In this document: positions 7,073-14,109 of the stretch, in pieces
How positions within the stretch are numbered: the stretch's first letter is position 1
How the letters are laid out: every line of letters starts with the position of its first letter
Assembly (NCBI GenBank): GCA_964443245.1
Contig: CAYUEG010000092.1
Span: 1 to 15,084 of the forward strand
Direction of reading: 5' to 3'
Origin: CANJDH01 sp964443245
Lineage (GTDB): Bacteria > Pseudomonadota > Gammaproteobacteria > Burkholderiales > JAEUOS01
Length of the DNA stretch: 15,084 nt
The notes under the pieces: generated by a model
What the model was told of the DNA's origin: nothing
What the model saw: the letters and a program-made list of their open reading frames with translations, nothing else
The model's database searches: none
Program-made: the position numbers and the translations under genes

Positions 7073-7090
7073 GCCAGCAGTCCGGCTGGC
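7073..7090. other. Palindrome in the mutL/dedA divergent spacer
   Basis: GCCAGC and GCTGGC pair perfectly around AGTCCG in the 96-nt spacer between the divergent mutL and dedA genes. It could be an operator or a 5' hairpin of dedA mRNA. Apart from the TATAAT box at 7044-7049, nothing else is recognisable in the spacer. Confidence 0.3.
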
Positions 7091-7133
7091 ACGCCGACCC
7101 GCCTTCCCGCCCCACCACCTTGCCGAGCCCGCC

Positions 7134-7793
7134 GTGGACCTTATTCTGGCCCTGATCGATTTCATCATCCACATTGATGCGCACCTCGCGGAGCTGATTC
7201 GCGATTACGGCGTGTGGATCTACGGCATCCTGTTTGCCATCGTGTTTGTGGAAACCGGGCTGGTGATCATGCCCTTCCTGCCCGGGGATTCCCTGCTCTT
7301 TGTGGCCGGCGCCTTCGCCGCCAAGGGCGACATGGATGTCAGCACCGTGATCGTGCTGCTCTCGGTGGCGGCGATCCTCGGCGATACGGTCAACTATGCG
7401 GTGGGCCGCTATTTTGGCGACAAGGTGTTTTCGTGGGAGGATTCGCGCTGGTTCAACAAGCGCCTGTTCGACCAGACCCATGCCTTCTACGAACGCCACG
7501 GTGGCAAGACCATCGTGATTGCGCGCTTCCTGCCGTTCCTGCGCACCTTTGCCCCGTTCGTGGCGGGCGCGGCGCGCATGAATTACTCGCGCTTTGCCTT
7601 CTACAACGTCTCCGGCGGCATCTTCTGGGTGGCCTCGCTCACGATCGCCGGTTACTGGTTCGGCAACATTCCGTGGGTGAGCCAGAACCTGACCAAGATC
7701 ATCCTGGCGCTGATCATCATTCCCGGCCTGCCGGCAGTCTTTGTAGCCGTGCGCGAATGGCTCGCAGCACGCAAGCGCCGCCGCGAGGCCTGA
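7134..7793 (+). CDS. DedA-family membrane protein
   Basis: A 219-residue inner-membrane protein of the DedA (SNARE-associated/VTT) family; members recycle the undecaprenyl-phosphate lipid carrier or act in membrane homeostasis. Residues reported as essential in E. coli YqjA (E39, D51, R130, R136) have exact counterparts shifted by one: E40 (FVETG), D52 (FLPGDSLLF), R131 and R137 (ARFLPFLRTFAPFVAGA). GDTVNYAVGR (83-92) is another signature. Hydrophobic stretches lie at about 28-48, 53-62, 72-92, 127-147, 158-177 and 187-206. The start is a GTG at 7134 without a clear ribosome-binding site; it gives the normal family length. The gene is divergent from mutL. The C-terminus is basic (ARKRRREA), consistent with the positive-inside rule. 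Confidence 0.93.
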   Translation: MDLILALIDFIIHIDAHLAELIRDYGVWIYGILFAIVFVETGLVIMPFLPGDSLLFVAGAFAAKGDMDVSTVIVLLSVAAILGDTVNYAVGRYFGDKVFSWEDSRWFNKRLFDQTHAFYERHGGKTIVIARFLPFLRTFAPFVAGAARMNYSRFAFYNVSGGIFWVASLTIAGYWFGNIPWVSQNLTKIILALIIIPGLPAVFVAVREWLAARKRRREA

Positions 7794-7846
7794 GCCGGCG
7801 CGAGCCAATGCAAAGCGCGCAGTCCGATCCACGCCCCATGCGCCCG

Positions 7847-7864
7847 CACCCCGCCAAGGGGGTG
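7847..7864. terminator. Hairpin after dedA
   Basis: CACCCC and GGGGTG pair perfectly around GCCAAG, 53 nt after the dedA stop and just before the candidate promoter of the next gene. It is followed by GCTTGT rather than a true T-run, so termination is only a possibility. Confidence 0.35.
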
Positions 7865-7867
7865 GCT

Positions 7868-7876
7868 TGTCATAAT
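7868..7876 (+). promoter_or_regulatory. Candidate extended -10 promoter of the GlcG/HbpS-like gene
   Basis: TGTCATAAT fits an extended -10 element (TGn plus CATAAT, 5 of 6 with TATAAT). It lies about 40 nt before the ATG at 7918. No convincing -35 box is seen, which extended -10 promoters can tolerate. Confidence 0.35.
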
Positions 7877-7917
7877 CCCAGGCTCCCCGTTTCGTTACCC
7901 ATGTGAATGCCGATCCG

Positions 7918-8337
7918 ATGAAAACCAAACCCTATCTCACCCACGAAGACTGCGCCAAAATCGCCGCTGCCTGCGCCAAGGAAGCCAATGCCCACCAGTG
8001 GGCCGTCAGCTTCGCCATCGTCGATGATGGCGGCCATCTGCTCTGGTTCGAACGTCTGAACAACGCTGCGCCCTCGAGTTCCGAAATCGGACCGGCCAAG
8101 GCACGCATGGCCGCATTCGGCCGCAAGGAAACCCGTGCCTACGAAGAGATGATCAACGGCGGCCGCTATTCCTTCCTTTCGGCCGTGGGCGCGACAGCCA
8201 TGCGCGGCGCGATGCTCGAAGGCGGCGTGCCGATCATGGTCGATGGCCAGTGCGTCGGCGCCATTGGTGTCTCCGGCGTCAAGTCGGCCGAAGATGCGCA
8301 GGTCGCCAACGCCGGCATCAAGGCCCTGCTGGGCTAG
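7918..8337 (+). CDS. GlcG/HbpS-family (DUF336) heme-binding-like protein
   Basis: A 139-residue protein of the GlcG/HbpS family (PF03928). Family signatures are visible: AIVDDGGHLLWFERLNNA (33-50), the PAKARMAAFGRKE helix (59-71), GGVPI (102-106) and VGAIGVSG (113-120). Members bind heme or other small ligands, or accompany glycolate and diol catabolism; the role here cannot be deduced. There is no signal peptide, so it is probably cytoplasmic, unlike secreted HbpS. I chose the ATG at 7918; an in-frame GTG at 7903 would add five residues, and neither has a strong ribosome-binding site. It appears to be a single-gene unit, with its own candidate promoter and a hairpin downstream. Confidence 0.85.
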   Translation: MKTKPYLTHEDCAKIAAACAKEANAHQWAVSFAIVDDGGHLLWFERLNNAAPSSSEIGPAKARMAAFGRKETRAYEEMINGGRYSFLSAVGATAMRGAMLEGGVPIMVDGQCVGAIGVSGVKSAEDAQVANAGIKALLG

Positions 8338-8368
8338 CGCGTTTTCCCGCTCGCATCCGTTGCATCCG

Positions 8369-8399
8369 CCTGCGCGCGCCTTCCCGATCAGGGCGCAGG
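8369..8399 (+). terminator. Candidate terminator after the GlcG/HbpS-like gene
   Basis: CCTGCGC (8369-8375) and GCGCAGG (8393-8399) form a perfect 7-bp stem with a 17-nt loop, 31 nt after the stop codon, followed by TGCTTCCTTTG. The loop is long and the T-run is interrupted, so it is only a moderate candidate. Confidence 0.35.
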
Positions 8400-8408
8400 T
8401 GCTTCCTT

Positions 8409-8417
8409 TGCGATAAT
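8409..8417 (+). promoter_or_regulatory. Candidate extended -10 promoter of pepN
   Basis: TGCGATAAT fits an extended -10 element (TGn plus GATAAT, 5 of 6 with TATAAT). It lies 38 nt before the pepN ATG. No good -35 box is visible. It would start the pepN to EamA gene run. Confidence 0.35.
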
Positions 8418-8455
8418 TGCCCGCTCGGCATTACCTCGCTACCCAGGCTCACACC

Positions 8456-11140
8456 ATGGATAACCCCGCACCGCAAAGCATCCTCCTTTCCGACTATCAG
8501 CCGCCGGTGTGCCTGATTGACAGTGTCGAGTTGACCTTCGAACTGGACCCGAACGCCACGGTCGTCTCGTCGCGCATCACCATGCAGCGCAATCCGGCGC
8601 GCACCGATGGCGCCGCCCTGGTGCTGGACGGCGAAGCGCTGGAACTGCTCGCTGTCGCCATTGATGGCGTGCCGCTGGGCGCACCGGATTTTGTGCAAAC
8701 CGGCACGTCCCTCACCCTGCCCAGGATCCCGCAGCGGTTCGTACTGGAGATCAAGACCCGCATTGCCCCCGCGACCAACACCTCGCTGATGGGCCTGTAC
8801 GTCTCGAACGGCAATTACTTCACCCAGTGCGAGGCGGAGGGGTTCCGCAAGATCACCTATTTTCCGGACCGGCCGGATGTCATGGCCCTCTACACCGTGA
8901 CCCTGATTGCCGACAAGGCCAAGGTGCCGGTGCTGCTCTCAAATGGCAACTGCGTCGCGCGCAAGAATCTTGGCGACGGCCGGCACATGGCCCGATGGGT
9001 CGATCCGTTCCGCAAACCTTCCTACCTGTTTGCGCTGGTCGCCGGCAATCTGGCCAAGCTGGAGGAGACCATCAAGACGCGCCGCGGCAAGAAAAAGCTG
9101 CTGCAGATCTATGTGGAACCGCGCGATCTGCCGAAGACACGGCATGCAATGGATTCGCTGATCCACTCGATCCGCTGGGACGAGGCACGCTATGGTCTGG
9201 AGCTCGACCTGGACCAGTACATGATCGTGGCCGTCGGCGATTTCAACATGGGCGCGATGGAGAACAAGGGCCTGAATGTCTTCAACACGAAATACGTGCT
9301 GGCCGATGCCGCCACCGCCACCGATGCCGACTATGACGGCATCGAATCGGTGATCGCACACGAGTATTTCCATAACTGGACTGGCAACCGCGTCACCTGC
9401 CGCGACTGGTTCCAACTGTCCTTAAAGGAAGGCCTGACCGTGTTCCGCGACCAGGAGTTCTCGATGGACATGACCGGTACCGCCAGCGGTCGCGCAGTAC
9501 GCCGCATCGGCGATGTGCGCGTGCTGCGCGCGGCGCAATTCCCCGAAGACGCCGGCCCGATGGCGCATCCGGTGCGGCCTGATTCATACATGGAGATCAG
9601 CAACTTCTACACCGTCACCATCTACGAGAAAGGCGCCGAGGTGGTGCGCATGGTGCAGACCATGTTCGGGCGTGATGGCTTCCGCAAGGGCATGGACCTG
9701 TATTTCAAGCGCCACGACGGTGCGGCGGTGACTTGCGACGATTTCTTTGCTGCCATGGCGGACGCCAACGCGGCGCCTGCCAACCCGCGCCGCCTTTCCG
9801 CCTTCGAGCGCAACCAGTTCAAGCGCTGGTATTCGCAGGCCGGCACACCACGCCTGCGCGTGAGCGGCACCTACGATGCCAAAGCCGGCACCTACACCCT
9901 GCGCGCGCGGCAGAGCTGCCCGCCGACACCGGGCCAGCCGGAGAAGCAGCCCTTCGTGATTCCACTCACGCTGGCCCTTCTGGCCAGGGACGGCAAGCCG
10001 ATGGTCTTGACCCTGGCGGGCGAAGCCAAACCGCGCGGCCGCGAGGCCACCATTCTGTGTACCGGGGTCGACAACGTGCTGGTGTTCGAAGGGATCAGTG
10101 AGGCGCCGGTACCTTCGTTGCTGCGCGAGTTCTCTGCACCGATCGTGCTTGACTACGACTACAGCGACGCCGACCTCACCTTCCTGTTGGCCAGGGACGC
10201 CGACGCCTTCAATCGCTGGGAGGCCGGACAGCGGCTCTTCATGCGCATCCTGACAGCGCTGGCAGCCAAGGCTGCCGCAGGCGAACCCCTGGCGGTTTCG
10301 CCAGCCGTGATCAAGGCATTTCGTGCCGTGCTGGCCGATCCGAAGCTGGATGCTTCATTCAAGGCGGAAGCGCTGTCACTGCCCTCGGAAATCACCATCG
10401 CCGAGCAGATGGAGGTGGTGGATCCGGGCGCGATTCACGCAGCACGTGTATTCGTGCGGCGCACGCTGGCCGCCGCCTGCCGACGTGAGCTCCTGACAGC
10501 CTGGAAGGCCAACACGGTCAAGGGGAAGTACAAGCCGGATCCGGTGTCGGCCGGCAAACGCTCGCTGCAAGGGCTGGCGCTGGGCTTGCTGATGGAACTG
10601 GGTGAATCCGAAGTCGTGCAACTGGCGACGCAGCAGTTTCAGGATGCCGGCAACATGACCGACCGGATGAACGCACTTTCGGCGCTGATGCTTGCGGCAA
10701 AGCCCGAGCGCACGGCCGCACTCGCGGCGTTCTACGATCAATACCGTGAGGAAGCCCTGGTCGTGGACAAGTGGTTTGCCCTGCAGGCGGGCGCCCGCGG
10801 CAGCGACACCCTTGCCGACGTGCAGGCGCTGATGCAGCACGAGGCGTTTTCGATCCGCAATCCGAACAAAGTGCGCGCCCTGATCGGAACCTTCTGCCAC
10901 GGCAATGCCGCCGGTTTCCACGCTGCCGATGGCAGCGGCTACCGCTTCTGGGCCGAGCGGGTGCTGGAACTCGACGCCCTCAATCCGCAGATTGCCGCCC
11001 GCCTGGCGCGCGCTGCGGCCCAGTGGAAGAAGCTCGAACCAGCCCGGCGCGCGTTGCTCAAGGCTCAACTGGAGCGGGTTGCCGCCCACAGTGGCCTATC
11101 CAAGGACACCACCGAAGTGGTGACCAAATCCCTGGCCTGA
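8456..11140 (+). CDS. pepN: Aminopeptidase N (M1 family, PepN)
   Basis: An 894-residue M1 zinc aminopeptidase that removes N-terminal residues from peptides in the cytoplasm; E. coli PepN has 870. The exopeptidase motif GAMEN is at 266-270. The zinc site is HEYFH (H302, E303, H306) with the third ligand E325 in LSLKEGLTVFRD. The transition-state tyrosine is expected at Y390 in TIYEKGAEV. An N-terminal beta domain comes first, then the catalytic domain to about residue 440, a small beta domain, and a large helical C-terminal domain. I chose the ATG at 8456, since MDNPAPQSILLSDYQPP is the usual start region and the upstream open stretch overlaps the candidate promoter. The tRNA-editing gene follows after 32 nt. 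No frameshift or missing key residue is seen. Confidence 0.96.
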   Translation: MDNPAPQSILLSDYQPPVCLIDSVELTFELDPNATVVSSRITMQRNPARTDGAALVLDGEALELLAVAIDGVPLGAPDFVQTGTSLTLPRIPQRFVLEIKTRIAPATNTSLMGLYVSNGNYFTQCEAEGFRKITYFPDRPDVMALYTVTLIADKAKVPVLLSNGNCVARKNLGDGRHMARWVDPFRKPSYLFALVAGNLAKLEETIKTRRGKKKLLQIYVEPRDLPKTRHAMDSLIHSIRWDEARYGLELDLDQYMIVAVGDFNMGAMENKGLNVFNTKYVLADAATATDADYDGIESVIAHEYFHNWTGNRVTCRDWFQLSLKEGLTVFRDQEFSMDMTGTASGRAVRRIGDVRVLRAAQFPEDAGPMAHPVRPDSYMEISNFYTVTIYEKGAEVVRMVQTMFGRDGFRKGMDLYFKRHDGAAVTCDDFFAAMADANAAPANPRRLSAFERNQFKRWYSQAGTPRLRVSGTYDAKAGTYTLRARQSCPPTPGQPEKQPFVIPLTLALLARDGKPMVLTLAGEAKPRGREATILCTGVDNVLVFEGISEAPVPSLLREFSAPIVLDYDYSDADLTFLLARDADAFNRWEAGQRLFMRILTALAAKAAAGEPLAVSPAVIKAFRAVLADPKLDASFKAEALSLPSEITIAEQMEVVDPGAIHAARVFVRRTLAAACRRELLTAWKANTVKGKYKPDPVSAGKRSLQGLALGLLMELGESEVVQLATQQFQDAGNMTDRMNALSALMLAAKPERTAALAAFYDQYREEALVVDKWFALQAGARGSDTLADVQALMQHEAFSIRNPNKVRALIGTFCHGNAAGFHAADGSGYRFWAERVLELDALNPQIAARLARAAAQWKKLEPARRALLKAQLERVAAHSGLSKDTTEVVTKSLA

Positions 11141-11172
11141 CCGGCCTTGCCTGTTCGCATTTTTCCTTGCCC

Positions 11173-11685
11173 ATGACCAGCCACACCAAACGGCACGAGA
11201 ACCCCGAGAGCATCCTCGCCAACCCGAGCGTGCAGCGCGTCAGCGCCGCACTGACTGCGGCGGGCATACGCACCGAGATCATCGTCCATGCCGAGCCGAC
11301 CCACTCCTCGCAAGCTGCCGCAGATGTGCTCGGCATCGATGTGGCGCAGATCGCCAAGTCGGTGATTTTTCGCGCCGTCTCCAGTGACCGCGTCGTGCTG
11401 GTCATCGCCAGTGGCGCCAACCGGGTCAACGAGGCTCGGGTGGTGGCCGAGATCGGCGAAGAGATCGGCAAGGCCAGCGCCGCGTTCGTCAAGGAACGGA
11501 CCGGCTTCACCATTGGCGGGGTGGCGCCGGTCGGTCATCTCACGCCGCCGATCACCCTGCTCGACGAATCGCTGTTGCGTTTCGAGGTGATCTACCCGGC
11601 AGCCGGCCATCCGAACACCGGCTTTCCGGTAGCCCCGGACGCGCTGGCCAAAGCGGCCGGCGCCAGGGTCTGCGCCATTGTTTGA
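11173..11685 (+). CDS. YbaK/ProX-type aminoacyl-tRNA deacylase
   Basis: A 170-residue member of the YbaK/ProX editing family (PF04073), free-standing domains that hydrolyse wrongly charged tRNAs such as Cys- or Ala-tRNA(Pro). The catalytic lysine is K62 in AKSVIFRA, and GGVAPVGH (115-122) is the conserved glycine-rich loop by the active site. NPSVQRVSAALTAAGI (17-32) is the usual N-terminal helix. Which mischarged tRNA it clears cannot be read from the sequence. I chose the ATG at 11173; the frame is open far upstream into pepN, but only from this start does the family alignment begin. There is no evident ribosome-binding site. It is 32 nt from pepN and 12 nt from the DinB-family gene, fitting an operon. 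Confidence 0.9.
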   Translation: MTSHTKRHENPESILANPSVQRVSAALTAAGIRTEIIVHAEPTHSSQAAADVLGIDVAQIAKSVIFRAVSSDRVVLVIASGANRVNEARVVAEIGEEIGKASAAFVKERTGFTIGGVAPVGHLTPPITLLDESLLRFEVIYPAAGHPNTGFPVAPDALAKAAGARVCAIV

Positions 11686-11697
11686 CACTTGAGCGGC

Positions 11698-12204
11698 ATG
11701 GCGACGCCTGACAACTTTCGCATGCTGGCGGCCTACAACCGCTGGATGAATGACAAGCTGTATGCCTGTGCCGCGCAGTTGACCGACGCGCAACGCAAGC
11801 GTGACCTCAGGGCCTTCTTCAAATCGATCCACGGCACGCTCAACCATATCCTGGTAGCCGACAACTTGTGGATGGGGCGCCTGGAACACCAGCCTTTCGC
11901 CATCACCACCCTGGATGCCGAATTGCATGCCGACTTTGATGCACTGACGGCCGCACGCCGCGCAATGGATGAGCGCATCAGTGCGTTCGCAGCGCGCGTC
12001 ACGGCCGACTGGCTGGCCGCCCCGTTCGAGTATCGCAAGATGTCGGGCGCACCGGTGCAGGTCATGGGATGGGCCGCGCTCACGCATGTTTTCAATCACC
12101 AGACCCACCATCGCGGCCAGGTAACGACGCTGCTGATGCAAAGCGGCGTGGATCCTGGCGAGACCGACATCGTGGCGATGCCGGGCATTCAACTGAAGAT
12201 GTGA
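11698..12204 (+). CDS. DinB-family metal-binding protein
   Basis: A 168-residue DinB/YfiT-like four-helix protein. The three-histidine metal site is visible: H50 (LNHILVAD) and H134 plus H138 (FNHQTHHRGQ). Relatives include thiol-dependent transferases and DNA-damage-inducible proteins of unknown activity; the role here is unknown, and despite the name it is unrelated to DNA polymerase IV. YNRWMN (13-18) and the HxxxHHRGQ helix are typical of the group in betaproteobacteria. I chose the ATG at 11698; a TTG at 11689 would add three residues. It starts 12 nt after the editing-protein gene, and the short leader frame begins 4 nt after its stop. Confidence 0.88.
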   Translation: MATPDNFRMLAAYNRWMNDKLYACAAQLTDAQRKRDLRAFFKSIHGTLNHILVADNLWMGRLEHQPFAITTLDAELHADFDALTAARRAMDERISAFAARVTADWLAAPFEYRKMSGAPVQVMGWAALTHVFNHQTHHRGQVTTLLMQSGVDPGETDIVAMPGIQLKM

Positions 12205-12208
12205 AGAA

Positions 12209-12280
12209 ATGACACTCAAGATACTCATTCTCGGCGCCGGCGAGGTTTTACGCGTCGCTCCGGCTGGCATACGCTCATGA
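12209..12280 (+). CDS. 23-codon upstream frame, partial copy of the next gene's start
   Basis: This short frame starts MTLKILILGAG, almost the same as MKLKILVLGAG of the following gene, then diverges and stops after 23 codons. Its TGA (12278-12280) overlaps the ATG of the ketopantoate-reductase-family gene as ATGA, the classic arrangement for translational coupling. It lies 4 nt after the DinB-family stop, with GTGAAGAA just upstream, whereas the true gene has no ribosome-binding site of its own. It may be a translated leader that delivers ribosomes to the next gene, or merely debris of a duplication. Translation is not proven. Confidence 0.4.
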   Translation: MTLKILILGAGEVLRVAPAGIRS

Positions 12281-12308
12281 AACTCAAGATACTCGTTCTC
12301 GGCGCCGG
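12209..12308 (+). repeat. Direct duplication of the first 32 nt of the reductase gene
   Basis: Bases 12209-12240 and 12277-12308 agree at 30 of 32 positions; the differences are at the 5th and 19th base of the unit. The copies are 68 nt apart, so they are out of frame with one another. Both begin with ATG, and the downstream copy is the start of the functional gene. Confidence 0.95.
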
Positions 12309-12315
12309 AGCGACG
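12253..12315 (+). promoter_or_regulatory. 12-bp inverted repeat bracketing the reductase start codon
   Basis: CGTCGCTCCGGC (12253-12264) is the exact reverse complement of 12304-12315, which is codons 10-13 of the reductase gene. In mRNA this gives a GC-rich 12-bp stem with a 39-nt loop containing the start codon. The left arm lies within the 23-codon leader frame, so its translation would open the stem. Confidence 0.5.
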
Positions 12316-13257
12316 GGGGGCTACTTCGGTGGCCGCCTCGCCCAGGCGCAACAAGCCGGCCAGGCCGATATCGACGTCACCTTTCTGGTGCGCCCCAAGC
12401 GTGCCGAGATGCTGCGCACGCGCGGTCTGAACGTGGAAAGCCCGCAAGGAAGCTTCGCTATTCCGGTGCACACCGTTGTGCATACCGAACTGAAACCCGT
12501 CTACGACCTCGTCCTGCTCTCCTGCAAGGCATACGACCTGGAGTCATCGATTCTTTCGATCTACCCCGGAATGCGCCCCGACACGTATGTGCTGCCGGTG
12601 CTCAACGGGCTGGCGCATTTCGATCGTCTGGACAGGGAATTCGGCGCCGGGCGCGTACTCGGCGGCTGCTGCCACATTGCCGGCAACCTCACGCCCGAAG
12701 GCCTGGTGCGCCAGATGACGGAGCTGCAGCGCATTACCTTCGGCGTGCGGCCGCAGAACAATGCCGGCGCCAAAGCGGTGCTGGACGCCCTGGCGGCAGC
12801 CTACCGGGCCACACCGGTGGACATCCGCTATACCGATGATGTGCTGACGGAAATCTGGGAGAAGTATCTGCTGCTCGCCACCCTGGCGAGCATGACCTGC
12901 CTGATGCGCGGCGCCGTCGGCGACATCGTCGAGAGCGACCATGGCGAGGCCTTGATGCTGCGCACACTGGATGAGTGCGTCAGTGCGGCCCGACACGCCG
13001 GCAAGCCGCCACGCCCGCAAGCCCTCGAAGCCACGCGCAAGATGCTGACCCAGCGTGGTTCCATCTTCACCGCCTCGATGCTGCGTGACCTGGAATCCGG
13101 TGGCCGCACCGAGGCAGCCCACATCATCGGCGACATGCTCGCACGGGTGCGTGCAGCTGGCGGTGACGCCACCATGCTGAGCACCGCCTGGACGCACATG
13201 CAGGCACGCGAAGCGCGGCTCAGGCGTGAGCAGCCTGCGGCTGGAGCGACAGACTAG
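12277..13257 (+). CDS. Ketopantoate reductase (ApbA/PanE) family protein
   Basis: A 326-residue NADPH-dependent reductase of the ApbA/PanE family; the classical reaction turns 2-dehydropantoate into pantoate in coenzyme A synthesis. The Rossmann motif is GAGATGGYFGGRL (9-21). Expected catalytic positions are present: N110 (VLNG), K196 (EIWEKYLLL) and E279 (GGRTEAAHI). The last segment normally reads with a proline before the glutamate, and betaproteobacteria often carry several paralogues, so the substrate may not be ketopantoate. The enzyme is cytoplasmic. The start has no ribosome-binding site but is overlapped by the end of a short leader frame, and its first 32 nt are duplicated upstream. 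The MOSC gene begins directly after its stop (TAG then ATG, no gap). Confidence 0.88.
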   Translation: MKLKILVLGAGATGGYFGGRLAQAQQAGQADIDVTFLVRPKRAEMLRTRGLNVESPQGSFAIPVHTVVHTELKPVYDLVLLSCKAYDLESSILSIYPGMRPDTYVLPVLNGLAHFDRLDREFGAGRVLGGCCHIAGNLTPEGLVRQMTELQRITFGVRPQNNAGAKAVLDALAAAYRATPVDIRYTDDVLTEIWEKYLLLATLASMTCLMRGAVGDIVESDHGEALMLRTLDECVSAARHAGKPPRPQALEATRKMLTQRGSIFTASMLRDLESGGRTEAAHIIGDMLARVRAAGGDATMLSTAWTHMQAREARLRREQPAAGATD

Positions 13258-14109
13258 ATGGCACGCATTGCTTCGTTGCATCTGTACCCGATCAAGAGTT
13301 GCGCCGGCTGGGCCCTGGATGCGGCCACGCTTGGACAGGCCGGTCTCGAAAGCGCCGGCGTAGGTGACCGGGAATGGATGATCGTCACCCCGGCGGGGGA
13401 TTTCCTCACTCAGCGCGAGTATCCGCGCATGGCCCTGATCCGCTCTTCGATCGACACAAGCGAAGGCCGCAAAGCCTTGGTGGGAGCGGCTCCTGGCATG
13501 CCTGCCCTCAGCGTGCCGCTGGAGGATTTTGCCTTGCGCAATGCCGATCGTCACGTCAAGGTCTGGAATCATGCCTGTGACGCGTTCGACGAAGGCGATG
13601 CCGCGGCTGAATGGTTGTCGTCCTTCCTTGGTGCCAGGGCACGTCTGGTGCGCTTTGACCCTGCCCACAAGCGGCTTTCCAATCGCCAGCGTACCGGTAC
13701 CGTGGAAGCGCAGAACCGCTTCTCGGATGGGTACCCGCTACTGACGATCTCGATCGGTTCACTGGAAAAACTCAATGAACGGCTGCTGGAGGCGGGGCGC
13801 GAGCGCATTCCGATGGACCGCTTCCGCCCGAATGTGGTGATCGACGATGTCGGCCCGCATGACGAAGATCGCGTCACCGAGTTGCGCACCGCCAGCTACA
13901 CCCTGCGCGCCGTCAAACCCTGCCCGCGCTGCCCGATTCCCTCCATCGATCAGGAAACCGGCGTCCGCGGCGATGATCCGCTCGACATCCTGGCGCAGTA
14001 CCGCGGTGGACCCGACGGCGTGTTGTTCGGCCAGAACATGATCACGCTTTCCGGGTTCGGCGCCACCATTGCCAAAGGCGACCGGCTAGAAGAAGCGTGG
14101 TCGTTTTGA
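13258..14109 (+). CDS. MOSC-domain protein (YcbX/mARC-like)
   Basis: A 283-residue protein with an N-terminal MOSC beta-barrel domain (about 1-110) and a C-terminal MOSC domain (about 130-280). C225 in KPCPRCPIPSID matches the cysteine that binds molybdenum cofactor in mARC and YcbX; C222 precedes it. MDRFRPNVVID (186-196) and GVLFGQNM (254-261) are further signatures. Relatives reduce N-hydroxylated compounds and are fed electrons by partner proteins. Unlike E. coli YcbX there is no C-terminal 2Fe-2S ferredoxin domain, so it would need a separate electron donor. It directly abuts the reductase gene before it and overlaps the EamA gene after it by 13 nt. Residues 74-80 lie in a stretch encoded by a palindromic element shared with mutL. 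Confidence 0.9.
   Translation: MARIASLHLYPIKSCAGWALDAATLGQAGLESAGVGDREWMIVTPAGDFLTQREYPRMALIRSSIDTSEGRKALVGAAPGMPALSVPLEDFALRNADRHVKVWNHACDAFDEGDAAAEWLSSFLGARARLVRFDPAHKRLSNRQRTGTVEAQNRFSDGYPLLTISIGSLEKLNERLLEAGRERIPMDRFRPNVVIDDVGPHDEDRVTELRTASYTLRAVKPCPRCPIPSIDQETGVRGDDPLDILAQYRGGPDGVLFGQNMITLSGFGATIAKGDRLEEAWSF
13477..13499. repeat. REP-like palindromic element inside the MOSC gene (copy 2)
   Basis: This 23-nt stretch, with core GTGGGAGCGGCTCCT, matches 5908-5930 in mutL at 20 of 23 positions. It is in frame and encodes VGAAPG in a variable part of the N-terminal domain. The palindrome is imperfect by one base. Confidence 0.45.

Noticed and set aside
7038..7928. Open minus-strand extension of mutL across dedA
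   Set aside because: It is antisense to the well-supported dedA gene, has low-complexity His/Arg/Gly-rich composition and no MutL similarity; high GC keeps the frame open.
11134..11146. Hairpin GGCC/GGCC after pepN followed by a run of T
   Set aside because: A 4-bp stem is too short and the T-run is 20 nt away, so I do not call a terminator between pepN and the editing gene.
11065..12483. 472-codon minus-strand frame opposite the editing, DinB and reductase genes
   Set aside because: Crosses three real genes on the other strand and shows no recognisable motif.
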